A stretch of 64,000 bases of DNA from NCBI GenBank assembly GCA_021731405.1, contig JAKFXN010000005.1, forward strand, positions 1-64,000, read 5' to 3'. Position numbers and translations under genes: made by a program. Below the pieces are notes generated by a model that ran no database searches, was not told where the DNA came from, and saw only the letters and a program-made list of their open reading frames with translations. Each line of letters begins with the position of its first letter. Within the stretch, counting starts at the first letter, position 1. Below are positions 34,137 through 42,289 of this stretch, in pieces. This stretch comes from Candidatus Parcubacteria bacterium. Its GTDB lineage: Bacteria > Patescibacteria > Paceibacteria > UBA9973 > UBA918.

Positions 34137-34299
34137 ATGATTCTAGTTCATCTAATAGAAAATAATCTGAGGTGTCAGGTCCTTCTGGATTTGTAAAAAT
34201 ATGAAAATCGTCTTTTACAATTTTTGTATAGTAAATAACAAAAAGAGAAAAGATTACTGAGGTAAAAAAGAGGAACCTAAGAACAATAACTTTATTCAT
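34120..34299 (-). CDS. Small single-pass membrane protein overlapping the histidine kinase gene
   Basis: 59 aa, not recognised. One N-terminal hydrophobic helix (residues about 4-23, LRFLFFTSVIFSLFVIYY), then a polar acidic tail (PEGPDTSDYFLLDELESYEG). The stop lies 17 bases inside the kinase gene, in another frame, so the two are translationally linked. It could be an accessory subunit of the sensor, but that is inference from position. Confidence 0.55.
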   Translation of the reverse strand: MNKVIVLRFLFFTSVIFSLFVIYYTKIVKDDFHIFTNPEGPDTSDYFLLDELESYEGDS

Positions 34300-34346
34300 A
34301 TTGGATACGCTTAGTTGTAAGTATATCCTATCTTTGGTTGCAAATT

Positions 34347-34847
34347 TTATGAGGCTGTTGACTTGATATAGTCGACTCTAAAAATTCTTTTGAAATTTTC
34401 TGGAATAAGAGACTCATTTTTCTTGAATGTCTGTAAGTCTAGAGTTGTAATAGGTCCGATTTTTTTTCGACACTGCTTACTTCCGCATCCGCACTTGGAT
34501 ATCTCCCAACCTTTATCTGCTTCTGTAAACGAGTAGTCCATGGTCAGCTCCTCACCGGCTTGTATTGGCTTCAGCGCTATGAATGTCCGCTTGCCTAGAA
34601 TATACGTGTTAGGTTCACAAGAATGGTTAATAAATTTGAATGGGGAGTTTTTAGTATTTATCCAAGAGTATCTACCAATGCCAATCCAATTAGGGCTTAT
34701 TTTTGATAGATATGGGGTCCATTTTTTTACGATAATTACCTCACCTACTATATTGCCTATCCTAGAGCCACGAGCGATTTTTTTTGAGGTATGAAGTCCA
34801 GTGCCGTTAATCTTACTAGTCTTGAGATATAAATGGTCCATGTTCAT
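34347..34847 (-). CDS. SET-domain protein (putative lysine methyltransferase)
   Basis: 166 aa. GTGLHTSKKIARGSRIG at the N-terminal SET part, then FINHSCEPNTYI (SAM-binding NHS motif) and AGEELTMDYS with the catalytic Tyr, followed by a post-SET-like Cys cluster, CGCGSKQC. All key residues are present. Bacterial SET proteins are thinly spread and may modify ribosomal or other proteins; the target here is unknown. Not obviously in an operon with its neighbours. Confidence 0.85.
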   Translation of the reverse strand: MNMDHLYLKTSKINGTGLHTSKKIARGSRIGNIVGEVIIVKKWTPYLSKISPNWIGIGRYSWINTKNSPFKFINHSCEPNTYILGKRTFIALKPIQAGEELTMDYSFTEADKGWEISKCGCGSKQCRKKIGPITTLDLQTFKKNESLIPENFKRIFRVDYIKSTAS

Positions 34848-34906
34848 ATGATTTTGACTGTACCTTAGCTACGTTTATAAGTAAAACAAATTCTGTGCAT
34901 TAAATA

Positions 34907-34942
34907 AAAGTGCCTACAAAAATTGTAGGCACTTTCTTTTGG
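34907..34942 (-). terminator. Terminator of the 34958 gene
   Basis: 13-pair stem AAAGTGCCTACAA / TTGTAGGCACTTT with a 3-base loop; T-rich on both sides. Confidence 0.85.
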
Positions 34943-34957
34943 TTGGGAGCTTTTTGG

Positions 34958-35611
34958 TTACTTCCTGCTCGCAAGTATTGCAACCATTCCGTGAAGAAAT
35001 ACATTACTGGCTGGATAGAACATAAGCGGATGCCAGAACTCACCTTGAACAAAGTAAGTTACAACACCTAAACAAGCATAGGCAACTGTCCATATCGTCC
35101 ATGGTACCCAATTCTCTGTCTCAGGCTTAAAATAAGTCTGACGAAGGAGCGGGTAGAAGGATGGAAAGGTAGATAGATTTGATAGGAACAGGAACGCAAG
35201 TACGGCAAACTCTCGGTAGTCTGGAGTAAGAAGCGCCCAGGTGGCAAGTGCCCAGGCAGTGATGTATCCAAAGGTGATGAAGACATCGCTTACAAAAGAC
35301 CCCTGTTCCCACTTATCCTCAGGCCACCAGTCCTCTGGCCACCAGCGACTCGGATCTCGTCGCCGGGCTTTTTTCCAGCACCGATACGAAACGTAAATTG
35401 AAAACGCGGCGCAGGTGATTGGAAGAAAAAGTTCTGGCCAAGTTGCGTTTGTGTCCCATTCTAGTAGTGCCAAGATACCTGTGCCGTAGGCAAACATGAA
35501 CCAAGTGACTGGATTCGGGTCAATTTCTTCGTCTCGAACATACACAATGTAGCCGACTACTTGAAGTAAGCCTGCAAGAATCCCTAATCCAAAAATTATT
35601 TCTGTAGACAT
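34958..35611 (-). CDS. Polytopic membrane protein of unknown function
   Basis: 217 aa with about six or seven hydrophobic helices. A cytoplasmic or outer loop in the middle is very rich in Trp, Arg and acidic residues (SRWWPEDWWPEDKWEQG). The alternation of short helices, with conserved Pro/Asn near helix ends, resembles SWEET/PQ-loop-like or DUF-type proteins, but I cannot assign it. Start at 35611 (second Met) has no strong ribosome site; 35623 is also possible. Confidence 0.6.
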   Translation of the reverse strand: MSTEIIFGLGILAGLLQVVGYIVYVRDEEIDPNPVTWFMFAYGTGILALLEWDTNATWPELFLPITCAAFSIYVSYRCWKKARRRDPSRWWPEDWWPEDKWEQGSFVSDVFITFGYITAWALATWALLTPDYREFAVLAFLFLSNLSTFPSFYPLLRQTYFKPETENWVPWTIWTVAYACLGVVTYFVQGEFWHPLMFYPASNVFLHGMVAILASRK

Positions 35612-35674
35612 GAGAATTTCCAAGAGTTTTTACTTTTAAAATTATAGCACATTTTTTCTAAAAGTAAAATAACG

Positions 35675-36160
35675 CTAGTTCATCACTAAAAATATAAGTG
35701 GCAACAAGAGCCATCCGAAGAAGAATTCTTTTGGAGCAAATAAGGACTGAATTGGTGTCCCTGGAGTAAGAAACTCTGTAACCGGGAGGACGTTGAAGCT
35801 AAAGCTAAGTACAAGTACGGTTGCACCGATGGCGAGCATTACTTTCTTTGGAAACCCCTCAAACTTCCCTTCACGATATTCTTCGGGCATGATCCGTTTA
35901 AAAAGAAGTGTTGAAAGTATTGTAACAATGATAAAGAAGCTGAGTTTTACACCTGCAATGACAGAGCTTTGAGTGAAATCGCTCAACAGTATGTCGTAGT
36001 ACGGAAACTGAATTGAGATCAGTAGTGCAAAATAGAGTCCACAAATAATATTTATAAGCATCTGTCTTCCTTTGAATAGTCCGAGAGTTAGGAAAACAGC
36101 AAATACAATAAGTAGATAGGCTGATTCGGACAAAAAGTGTAGTACGGTAGTACTGTCCAT
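35675..36160 (-). CDS. Four-to-five-helix membrane protein of unknown function
   Basis: 161 aa. Five hydrophobic stretches; the conserved-looking middle part reads LSTLLFKRIMPEEYREGKF between helices. The gene layout and topology resemble hypothetical membrane proteins found in other CPR genomes. No enzyme motif seen. Lies between homospermidine synthase and the 34958 membrane gene, all leftward, with a 51-base gap to the latter. Confidence 0.6.
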   Translation of the reverse strand: MDSTTVLHFLSESAYLLIVFAVFLTLGLFKGRQMLINIICGLYFALLISIQFPYYDILLSDFTQSSVIAGVKLSFFIIVTILSTLLFKRIMPEEYREGKFEGFPKKVMLAIGATVLVLSFSFNVLPVTEFLTPGTPIQSLFAPKEFFFGWLLLPLIFLVMN

Positions 36161-36247
36161 AAAATTAGATAAGGTTTCTTACCTCTAACTATTATATGTT
36201 TGTTTTTTTGATTTTATTACCCTCAAAAGCTCATTCTTGGGATAACT

Positions 36248-37663
36248 TTATTCAGTCATTCGAATAGAACTAAATTGCCAAGCGTCGTCCACGGACGTTT
36301 CTTGGTTTGGTTTCCAGTCTGTATAAGCACCGTAGACTTTGCCAAGGTATGGCCGTTGGATTTCTAATGCAGCTTTGTAATCCATCTCATCGGTCTCAAT
36401 AAGACCTTCTTGAGGGTGTTTAAGGCAATAAAATATGCCAGCAAGCACAGCAGATGATACTTGTAGTCCAGTAGCGTTCTGGTGTGGGGCGAGCTCGCGC
36501 GCTTCTTCAATAGTGAGTCTTGAACCATACCAATATGCACCCTTTTCGTGACCGTAGAGCAAAACGCCCAGTTCATCTGCCCCTGAAACGATTTCGTCTT
36601 CAGTAAATATTTTTACTTCATCTTGGTGGACTCCAGCTCGTTCATTAAAAAGTTCTTCAAGCGAAGCTACAGTAGCATCGCTGGGATGATAGGCGTAATG
36701 ACAGGTTGGTCTGTAGGTTACTGTATCCCCTTCTTTAATTGTGAAATAATCTGAAATTGAAATTGCTTCGTTGTGTGTAACAAGATATCCAAAGTGCGGA
36801 CCTTCGGTTGGTGTCCAGGTACGGACCTTTACCACTCCACCTGGCTGATCGAGATAAATTGCAGTTTTAGAACCTGACTCATGGTTGTGACCGTCGTCTG
36901 GAATTGCATTTTCATGAGTCCCCCACCCAAGTTCAGCTGGTTGCAAACACTCAGCCATGCAGCCTGTTGCTGACCAAGTGTTTTGAAAAACTCCAGAGGT
37001 TTGAGGAATATTTGCAACTTGTGTGTCTCGTTCTGCGATGTGTACACCCTTTACACCAAGATCGCGCATAAGAATCGCCCACTCTTTTCTTGAGGTTGGT
37101 GTTGGTACATCTCGCCCTAAATCCTTGGCTAGGTTCAACAAGGCTTCCTTTAGTAACCAAGAGACCATTCCTGGATTGGCGCCACAACATGAAATTGCAG
37201 TTGGTGACCCCTCCAACTCTTTTTTAATAGACTGGAGCGACTCTCTAAGTGTGTAGTTCGACTGGTCAGATTTTGAAAGTGAATTATTAAAATAGAATCC
37301 TGGCCACGGCTCTACCACTGTATCAATATAGTGCGCATTGTGATGTGCGGCGTAGCGTGTAAGGTCCTTAGATGAAACTTCATTGGAAACACTTACTATA
37401 AGGCTGCGGATACTTTGGTCTCCAATAATACGCGACAAAGTCGTTTCATAGTTTTCTTTTGTGAGTGCCATGTGTAAAAAGTGAGCTCCGTACTTTTCTG
37501 CTATGTGCCGATTACTATCATCAGGAGCAATAATAGTGATTGGAGCCGTTGTTATTATGTGCCGTTTTATGAGCGGTAAGAGAGCTTTACCAATGGAGCC
37601 GAAGCCGACAATTATTATTGGGCCTGAGAAGTTTGTGGTGAATGAAGGAACTAGGTAACTCAT
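36248..37663 (-). CDS. hss: Homospermidine synthase (saccharopine dehydrogenase-like)
   Basis: NAD-dependent enzyme that makes homospermidine from putrescine or spermidine. 471 aa from ATG 37663. N-terminal Rossmann motif IIIVGFGSIGKALLPLI, then SCCGANPGMVSWLLKEAL, TWSATGCMAECLQPAELGWG and the late HQNATGLQVSSAVLAGI. Overall layout agrees with bacterial HSS. The frame is open to 37759 but lacks homology there. A polyamine enzyme with no other polyamine gene nearby suggests scavenged substrates. Confidence 0.85.
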   Translation of the reverse strand: MSYLVPSFTTNFSGPIIIVGFGSIGKALLPLIKRHIITTAPITIIAPDDSNRHIAEKYGAHFLHMALTKENYETTLSRIIGDQSIRSLIVSVSNEVSSKDLTRYAAHHNAHYIDTVVEPWPGFYFNNSLSKSDQSNYTLRESLQSIKKELEGSPTAISCCGANPGMVSWLLKEALLNLAKDLGRDVPTPTSRKEWAILMRDLGVKGVHIAERDTQVANIPQTSGVFQNTWSATGCMAECLQPAELGWGTHENAIPDDGHNHESGSKTAIYLDQPGGVVKVRTWTPTEGPHFGYLVTHNEAISISDYFTIKEGDTVTYRPTCHYAYHPSDATVASLEELFNERAGVHQDEVKIFTEDEIVSGADELGVLLYGHEKGAYWYGSRLTIEEARELAPHQNATGLQVSSAVLAGIFYCLKHPQEGLIETDEMDYKAALEIQRPYLGKVYGAYTDWKPNQETSVDDAWQFSSIRMTE

Positions 37664-37754
37664 TGTGTACAAATATAAGGAACAAAGTGGTGAACGTTTG
37701 CTCGGTAGATTTTTAGTATAGGGATTTTTAAAATATAAGTAAAGGAAAATCATA

Positions 37755-37786
37755 CACAAAAAAACACGCCCTAGGCGTGTTTTTTT
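37755..37786 (-). terminator. Terminator of dnaJ
   Basis: Nine-pair stem AAACACGCC / GGCGTGTTT, loop CTA, T runs on both strands, directly after the dnaJ stop. Confidence 0.88.
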
Positions 37787-37788
37787 AT

Positions 37789-38856
37789 TTAGACTCCTTC
37801 TTCTCTTAGTTCAGCGACGAGCTTTTCAGCTTTCTTAGATAGTTTCTTTGGAATTTCGATATTTACTCGAACCATGAAGTCCCCTCGTCCGCGCTCTGCT
37901 GGTACCCCCTTCTCTTTGATGCGGAGGAGTTCTCCGTGAGCGATACCAGCAGGAACCTTCAGTTCAATAATTCCATCAAGTGTTTCGATTTTGTACGAGC
38001 CACCTAGAAGTGCATCAGTAAGTTTTACAGGAAGAGTTGTATAGAGTGTTGTTCCATCACGTTTGATGGATGCGTGCGCTTCAACATGGATTTTGATGTA
38101 GAGGTCACCAGGTTGGCCGTTTGGCATCGCTTCGCCCCTTGCGGTCATACGGATAACTTCTCCGTTTTCAATACCGGCTGGTACCTTAATCTCAATTTCT
38201 TCTTGAGCGCGAAGGATTCCTGCTCCTGCACAGTGTCCGCAGCGTTCTTTTGGAACCTTTCCTTTTCCATTACAGACACTACACTCGCGCACAGTAGTAA
38301 AGCTACCCATGATACTTTGTCTGGTCTCGCGGATTTTTCCGTTACCAGCACAAGTAGTACAGCTCGTGGTGCCAGCACCAGGCTTCCCGCCATCGCCCTT
38401 ACACTCAGTACACAGAGAGTTCTTGGTGATAAGAACCTTACGAGTCACACCAAATACCGCTTCTTTGAAACTAAGATTAATCTCAATTGAGACATCTCGT
38501 CCGCGGGATTGTTTTGGTGCTCCGCCTCCAAAGCCGAAGTTCTCAAAGATATCACTGATATCAAACTCAAAACCTTGTCCATTGAAGCCACCTTGGTTCG
38601 CAAAGTCAGCCCAATTGAAACCACCAAAGCCTTGTGCTCCGCCACCACCGTTAAAGGCGTGTCCATAACTGTCATATTCAGCCTTCTTCTTGTCATCGCC
38701 CAAGACAGCGTAGGCCTCAGTGATTTCCTTGTATTTAGCCTCGTCCCCAGTCTTTTTGTCGGGATGGTACTGCGCTGCGAGTTTACGAAAAGCCTTCTTA
38801 ACCTCATCTTTTGAGGCCCCTTTCTGTAGTCCTAGAATTTGGTAGTAGTCTTTCAT
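37789..38856 (-). CDS. dnaJ: Chaperone DnaJ
   Basis: Hsp40 co-chaperone of DnaK. 355 aa: J domain with YHPDKK (residues about 1-62), Gly/Phe-rich linker, a zinc domain with four CxxCxGxG repeats (CTECKGDG, CTTCAGNG, CSVCNGKG, CGHCAGAG), and the C-terminal substrate-binding region. Last gene of the leftward grpE-dnaK-dnaJ set; the 71 bases before it hold CATAAT/GATAAT boxes that may be its own promoter. Confidence 0.95.
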   Translation of the reverse strand: MKDYYQILGLQKGASKDEVKKAFRKLAAQYHPDKKTGDEAKYKEITEAYAVLGDDKKKAEYDSYGHAFNGGGGAQGFGGFNWADFANQGGFNGQGFEFDISDIFENFGFGGGAPKQSRGRDVSIEINLSFKEAVFGVTRKVLITKNSLCTECKGDGGKPGAGTTSCTTCAGNGKIRETRQSIMGSFTTVRECSVCNGKGKVPKERCGHCAGAGILRAQEEIEIKVPAGIENGEVIRMTARGEAMPNGQPGDLYIKIHVEAHASIKRDGTTLYTTLPVKLTDALLGGSYKIETLDGIIELKVPAGIAHGELLRIKEKGVPAERGRGDFMVRVNIEIPKKLSKKAEKLVAELREEGV

Positions 38857-38927
38857 AATTATCCCAAACGGGTCTTAATTTGTGCGATTATGGCATAAAT
38901 AACCGCCCCCTGCAAAGAGGTAGAAAG

Positions 38928-40814
38928 TTATTTATTTTCGGTACCACCTTCGTCCTTTACTTCAGCGTCACGTACGTTATCCGCTGGCTTTTCGTCTTTG
39001 GCAGCTGCTTCAGCCGCTTTCTGGATTATCTCGCCAATTTTCTGTAGTGAAGTTGAAAGTTCTTCAGTCTTAGATTCAATTTCTGCTTTGTCATCCTTTC
39101 CAGTTGCTTCTCTGAGGGCTGAAACCTTACCTTCAATTTCTGTCTTAGTGTCAGCTGGAATTTTGTCTCCGTGTTCCTTAAGGGATTTCTCTGCTGTATA
39201 GAGAAGCTGCTCTGCCATGTTGCGAGATTCGATAAGTGCCTTCTTCTTCTCATCTTCAGCAGCATGATCCTCAGCGTCTTTTTGCATTCTTTGAATATCA
39301 GCTTCAGAAAGTCCTGAGTTCGCTTCAATTCTGATTGACTGTACTTTACCCGTAGCTTTATCGGTAGCAGTAACATTAAGCACACCGTTACTGTCGACGT
39401 CAAAAGTTACTTCAACCTGTGGTACACCGCGTGGCGCTGGAGGAATGCCATCAAGGACGAACTTTCCAAGTGACTTGTTGTCTGTCGCCATTGGTCGCTC
39501 CCCTTGAACGATATGAATCTCAGTTGAGGTTTGGTTATCTGCTGCAGTTGAGAACACTTGCTGCTTCTTAGTTGGGATGTGTGTGTTCTTCTCGATTAGC
39601 TTAGTGTTTACTCCACCCATGGTCTCGATACCGAGTGAAAGTGGAATAACGTCTACAAGGGTAATATCTTGTACATCGCCTTGGAAGATACCAGCCTGAA
39701 TAGCTGCTCCTAGCGCAACTACTTCATCAGGATTAATAGTCTTATTTGGTTCTTTGCCGAAGAGTTCTTTTACTGCAGCTTGGATAGCTGGCATGCGGGT
39801 TTGTCCACCAACAAGAATAATCTCGTCAATTTCTTCCTTCTTAAGACCAGAAGCTTCAAGAGCTCGCTTGGTAATCTCGATAGACTTGTCTACAAACTCA
39901 TGAGCCAGCTCCTCGAGCTTTGCGCGGGACATCTTAATCTCTAAGTGCTTTGGACCATTAGCGTCAGACGTAATAAACGGAATATTGATAGTAGTCTCGG
40001 TGGTTGAAGAGAGTTCATGCTTCGCTTTCTCAGCCTCTACATCAAGACGTTGAAGTGCGAGCTTATCGTTTGAAAGATCAACTCCTTCACTCTTCTTAAA
40101 TTCAGCAATCAAGAAACGGATGATAGCTTGGTCGATATCGTGTCCACCCATGTGTGCGTCTCCGTCAGATGATTGTACTTCAATAACATCATCCCCTACC
40201 TCAAGTACTGATACGTCAAACGTACCACCACCAAAGTCGTATACGACAATCTTCTCGTCCTTCTTCTTATTAAATCCGTAAGCTAGTGCTGCGGCTGTTG
40301 GTTCATTGATGATACGTCGTACCTCTAGTCCAGCAATACGTCCTGCGTCTTGAGTAGCTTTTCGTTGCGTGTCGTTAAAGTAGGCTGGCACAGTAATAAC
40401 TGCCTCAGTGATTTTTTCACCAAGCTTAGCCTCCGCATCAGCTTTGAGCTTTGAGAGAATCATTGCTGATACTTCTTCAGGGCGATACTCTTTTCCGCCC
40501 ATGAGTACCACAGCACCACCGTCTGCTCCTCTTTTTACTTCGTATGGCACGATAGCCTTATCTTTCTGGACAGCTTCTTCTTCAAAGGTGTGTCCCATGA
40601 AGCGCTTGATACCAAAAATAGTATTGGTTGGGTTGGTTACCGCTTGTCGCTTAGCAATTTGCCCCACGAGTCGTTCGTTGGTCTTTGACATCGCCACAAT
40701 CGACGGAGTGGTTCGATTGCCTTCGGTGTTTTCAATAATGGTTGGTTCCCCAGCTTCGATAATAGCCATTGCTGAGTTTGTGGTTCCAAGGTCAATTCCT
40801 AGTATTTTAGCCAT
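38928..40814 (-). CDS. dnaK: Chaperone DnaK (Hsp70)
   Basis: 628 aa from ATG 40814 (MAKILGIDLGTTNSAMAI). Nucleotide-binding domain with IINEPTAAALAYG and VYDFGGGTFDVSVLEVG, linker DITLVDVIPLSLGIET, substrate-binding domain, and an acidic Lys/Glu-rich tail. The frame is open 16 codons further upstream but overlaps grpE there. It follows grpE after 28 bases. Confidence 0.97.
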   Translation of the reverse strand: MAKILGIDLGTTNSAMAIIEAGEPTIIENTEGNRTTPSIVAMSKTNERLVGQIAKRQAVTNPTNTIFGIKRFMGHTFEEEAVQKDKAIVPYEVKRGADGGAVVLMGGKEYRPEEVSAMILSKLKADAEAKLGEKITEAVITVPAYFNDTQRKATQDAGRIAGLEVRRIINEPTAAALAYGFNKKKDEKIVVYDFGGGTFDVSVLEVGDDVIEVQSSDGDAHMGGHDIDQAIIRFLIAEFKKSEGVDLSNDKLALQRLDVEAEKAKHELSSTTETTINIPFITSDANGPKHLEIKMSRAKLEELAHEFVDKSIEITKRALEASGLKKEEIDEIILVGGQTRMPAIQAAVKELFGKEPNKTINPDEVVALGAAIQAGIFQGDVQDITLVDVIPLSLGIETMGGVNTKLIEKNTHIPTKKQQVFSTAADNQTSTEIHIVQGERPMATDNKSLGKFVLDGIPPAPRGVPQVEVTFDVDSNGVLNVTATDKATGKVQSIRIEANSGLSEADIQRMQKDAEDHAAEDEKKKALIESRNMAEQLLYTAEKSLKEHGDKIPADTKTEIEGKVSALREATGKDDKAEIESKTEELSTSLQKIGEIIQKAAEAAAKDEKPADNVRDAEVKDEGGTENK

Positions 40815-40842
40815 AGATATTTCGTTACGTGTGTTATTAAGT

Positions 40843-41451
40843 TTATTGGTCTGTAAAGTCACCTATTACTACGCGAGCTGGTCTGATTAATTCCATTCCC
40901 CCATCAGCTTTCTTGAGTTCATATCCCATTTGAACAACACTTATGACGTGTTCGTGTTTACTCTTGTCGGTTACAGGAATAGTAGAGAGCGCTTCGTGCT
41001 TGTGTGGGTCAAAGAGTAAACCAGTCGGATCAATACTCTTGACGTTATGATTACTCAGAATGTTCTGCAGTTGTGAATGGATTCCTTCGATTCCTTTTCG
41101 CCAGTTGGCGTCGGCTTTCTCCCAAACTTCTTTATTAGACATTGCTACTTGGAAGCTGTCGCAGAGTGGAATGAGCTCTTCAATGTGTTCGATGGTATTT
41201 CGCTCCCTGTCCCGTTTTCGGTCATCCTCAAGGCGTTTGCGGGCATTTAAGAAGTCAGCTTTAGTGCGTTGCGATTCTTCAAGAATAGCGCGCTTTTCAG
41301 CTTCACTTGTTTTCAGCTTGTCTCGTAGTGTGTTGTTAAATGAATTATTTTGTTCTTCGATTTCTTCTACATCAGGTTCGTGTATTTCAGTATCTTCGTT
41401 GGTGATTTCTACGTCATCCTGATGTATATCTTTGTTTGTTTTTTTCACCAT
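40843..41451 (-). CDS. grpE: Nucleotide exchange factor GrpE
   Basis: DnaK nucleotide exchange factor. 202 aa: acidic N-terminus, long coiled coil (about residues 30-90), and the beta-domain with VMSNKEVWEK-type and LLFDPHKHEALSTIPV segments; C-terminus VIQMGYELK-like VVQMGYELKKADGG, with RPARVVIGD. First gene of the heat-shock set. No hrcA and no CIRCE operator here. Its promoter is a full consensus placed so close that the mRNA should be leaderless. Confidence 0.93.
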   Translation of the reverse strand: MVKKTNKDIHQDDVEITNEDTEIHEPDVEEIEEQNNSFNNTLRDKLKTSEAEKRAILEESQRTKADFLNARKRLEDDRKRDRERNTIEHIEELIPLCDSFQVAMSNKEVWEKADANWRKGIEGIHSQLQNILSNHNVKSIDPTGLLFDPHKHEALSTIPVTDKSKHEHVISVVQMGYELKKADGGMELIRPARVVIGDFTDQ

Positions 41452-41457
41452 GACAGC

Positions 41458-41486
41458 ATTATAAATTCGAAAAAGGTTCTTGTCAA
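41458..41486 (-). promoter_or_regulatory. Full-consensus promoter of grpE
   Basis: TTGACA (41481-41486), 17 bases, TATAAT (41458-41463), both perfect. The -10 ends 6 bases before the grpE ATG at 41451, so transcription should start at the start codon. Confidence 0.8.
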
Positions 41487-41498
41487 AATTACCGATTC

Positions 41499-41578
41499 AC
41501 CCCGTTAGTAAGTCTCGAAATTAATACCCTGAGGTCAAATATTGCTGCGAAAAATAGAATCATGCTTTCTAACGGGGT
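41499..41578. repeat. Ten-base inverted repeat upstream of the grpE promoter
   Basis: ACCCCGTTAG (41499-41508) and CTAACGGGGT (41569-41578) are perfect inverted copies 60 bases apart, lying between the grpE -35 and the terminator of the next cassette. Could be an operator pair or the footprint of an insertion. Confidence 0.4.
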
Positions 41579-41582
41579 AAAG

Positions 41583-41613
41583 AAAAAGCCCCAAGCTTTT
41601 TGGCTTAGGGGCG
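41583..41613 (-). terminator. Terminator of the GC-rich 41657 gene
   Basis: GCCCC...GGGGC stem with an inner AGC/GCT part and a T-rich loop, followed on the - strand by TTTTTCTTT. Confidence 0.75.
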
Positions 41614-41656
41614 GGGTTGAGGGGTGCTTCCGGAGAAGCGGGTCTTTGGCCGGCGT

Positions 41657-41968
41657 TCAAGCGAAGGCGACGGTCGCCATTCGCGAGGTCACCATTTGCG
41701 GGACGTGCGCCGGGTTGAGGTTGCCGCGGATGATGCGGGGTTTCTTGTCCAGGCGCAGGCCGGGCGGCGCGCGCTTGATGACGCTGGTCGGGCTCGTGTG
41801 CCCTTGAGCGACCATTTCCTTGGTGATGATGGGCGGGATGTAGCCGAGCGGGCTGTCGGTGGCGGTGGGCTTCAGGACCAGGGCGGTACCAGGCGGACTT
41901 TGGCCGGCGGCCATGGCCACGGCGGTCGACATCAGACCGATGTGGGCGATCAAGAGGCGTTTCTTCAT
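41657..41968 (-). CDS. Small secreted protein of unknown function with foreign composition
   Basis: Not recognised. 103 aa from ATG 41968, which has AAGGAG 7 bases upstream; the longer frame to 42016 is less likely. Residues 1-21 form a signal peptide (basic start, hydrophobic core, cleavage near AMAAG). The mature part is rich in Pro, Thr and basic residues, with no cysteines. Coding GC is visibly far above that of the neighbours, with long G/C runs, a sign of recent transfer. It has its own promoter and terminator. Confidence 0.6.
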   Translation of the reverse strand: MKKRLLIAHIGLMSTAVAMAAGQSPPGTALVLKPTATDSPLGYIPPIITKEMVAQGHTSPTSVIKRAPPGLRLDKKPRIIRGNLNPAHVPQMVTSRMATVAFA

Positions 41969-42050
41969 CTTCACTCTCCTTCTAACTAACACGGTTGAGG
42001 AACGAGACGTGGACATCCAGCTACCTTTTTGGGGCGGTGGCTCCTTTCTG

Positions 42051-42079
42051 AATATAGCACGTATATATAAAACACAAAA
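42051..42079 (-). promoter_or_regulatory. Promoter of the GC-rich 41657 gene
   Basis: TTTTGT (about 42074-42079), 17 bases, TGC plus TATATT (42051-42056). Nearly the same as the promoter at 42261-42289. The leader of about 75 bases contains CAGAAAGGAGCC near its start. Confidence 0.6.
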
Positions 42080-42120
42080 GACTTAAAAGTGACTTAGGTA
42101 TAAGTGCAATTTAAAACAAC

Positions 42121-42152
42121 ACCGCCCAGTCTCGTGACTGGGCGGCTCCTTT
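42121..42152 (-). terminator. Terminator of the 42.1-42.26 kb short transcript
   Basis: Ten-pair stem CCGCCCAGTC / GACTGGGCGG, loop TCGT, followed on the - strand by TGTTGTTTT. Confidence 0.85.
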
Positions 42153-42197
42153 CTGTAATGCGTGCACCGAGCTACTAGGGTGCACTTAGGCCTGCTC

Positions 42198-42221
42198 TCA
42201 TTCGATTGCGGGACGTGCCAT
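42198..42221 (-). CDS. Seven-residue peptide frame with a strong Shine-Dalgarno
   Basis: MARPAIE, ATG at 42221, AAGGAG upstream. Translation is likely from the ribosome site; a function is not evident. Confidence 0.35.
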   Translation of the reverse strand: MARPAIE

Positions 42222-42260
42222 GGCATCTCCTTGGTTGGGTTGAAGAACTGTAACAATTCG

Positions 42261-42289
42261 AATATAGCACGCTGTATATAAAAACAAAA
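42261..42289 (-). promoter_or_regulatory. Promoter of the short 42.1-42.26 kb transcript
   Basis: TTTTGT (42284-42289), 17 bases, TGC plus TATATT (42261-42266). Twin of the promoter at 42051-42079. Confidence 0.6.

Larger units (their letters stand above)
42121..42255 (-). ncRNA. Short transcript with a 7-codon frame, possible small RNA or leader peptide unit
   Basis: Between the promoter at 42261-42289 and the terminator at 42121-42152 there is no long frame. The predicted RNA of about 130 bases has AAGGAG 5 bases before ATG 42221, a frame encoding MARPAIE that stops at 42198, then a 7-pair hairpin GTGCACC / GGTGCAC, then the terminator. This is the layout of a small RNA or of a cut-down cassette. 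Its terminator is preceded by CAGAAAGGAGCC, which also begins the neighbouring transcript. Confidence 0.45.

Noticed and set aside
36248..37663. Saccharopine dehydrogenase (lysine pathway)
   Set aside because: The internal motifs and length fit homospermidine synthase better, and no lysine-pathway gene is adjacent.
41452..41560. CIRCE operator upstream of grpE
   Set aside because: The TTAGCACTC-N9-GAGTGCTAA pattern is absent; only an unrelated inverted repeat is present.
41562..42086. Rightward frames of 75-121 codons in the GC-rich segment
   Set aside because: High GC keeps several frames open. Only the leftward frame has a promoter, Shine-Dalgarno, signal peptide and terminator.
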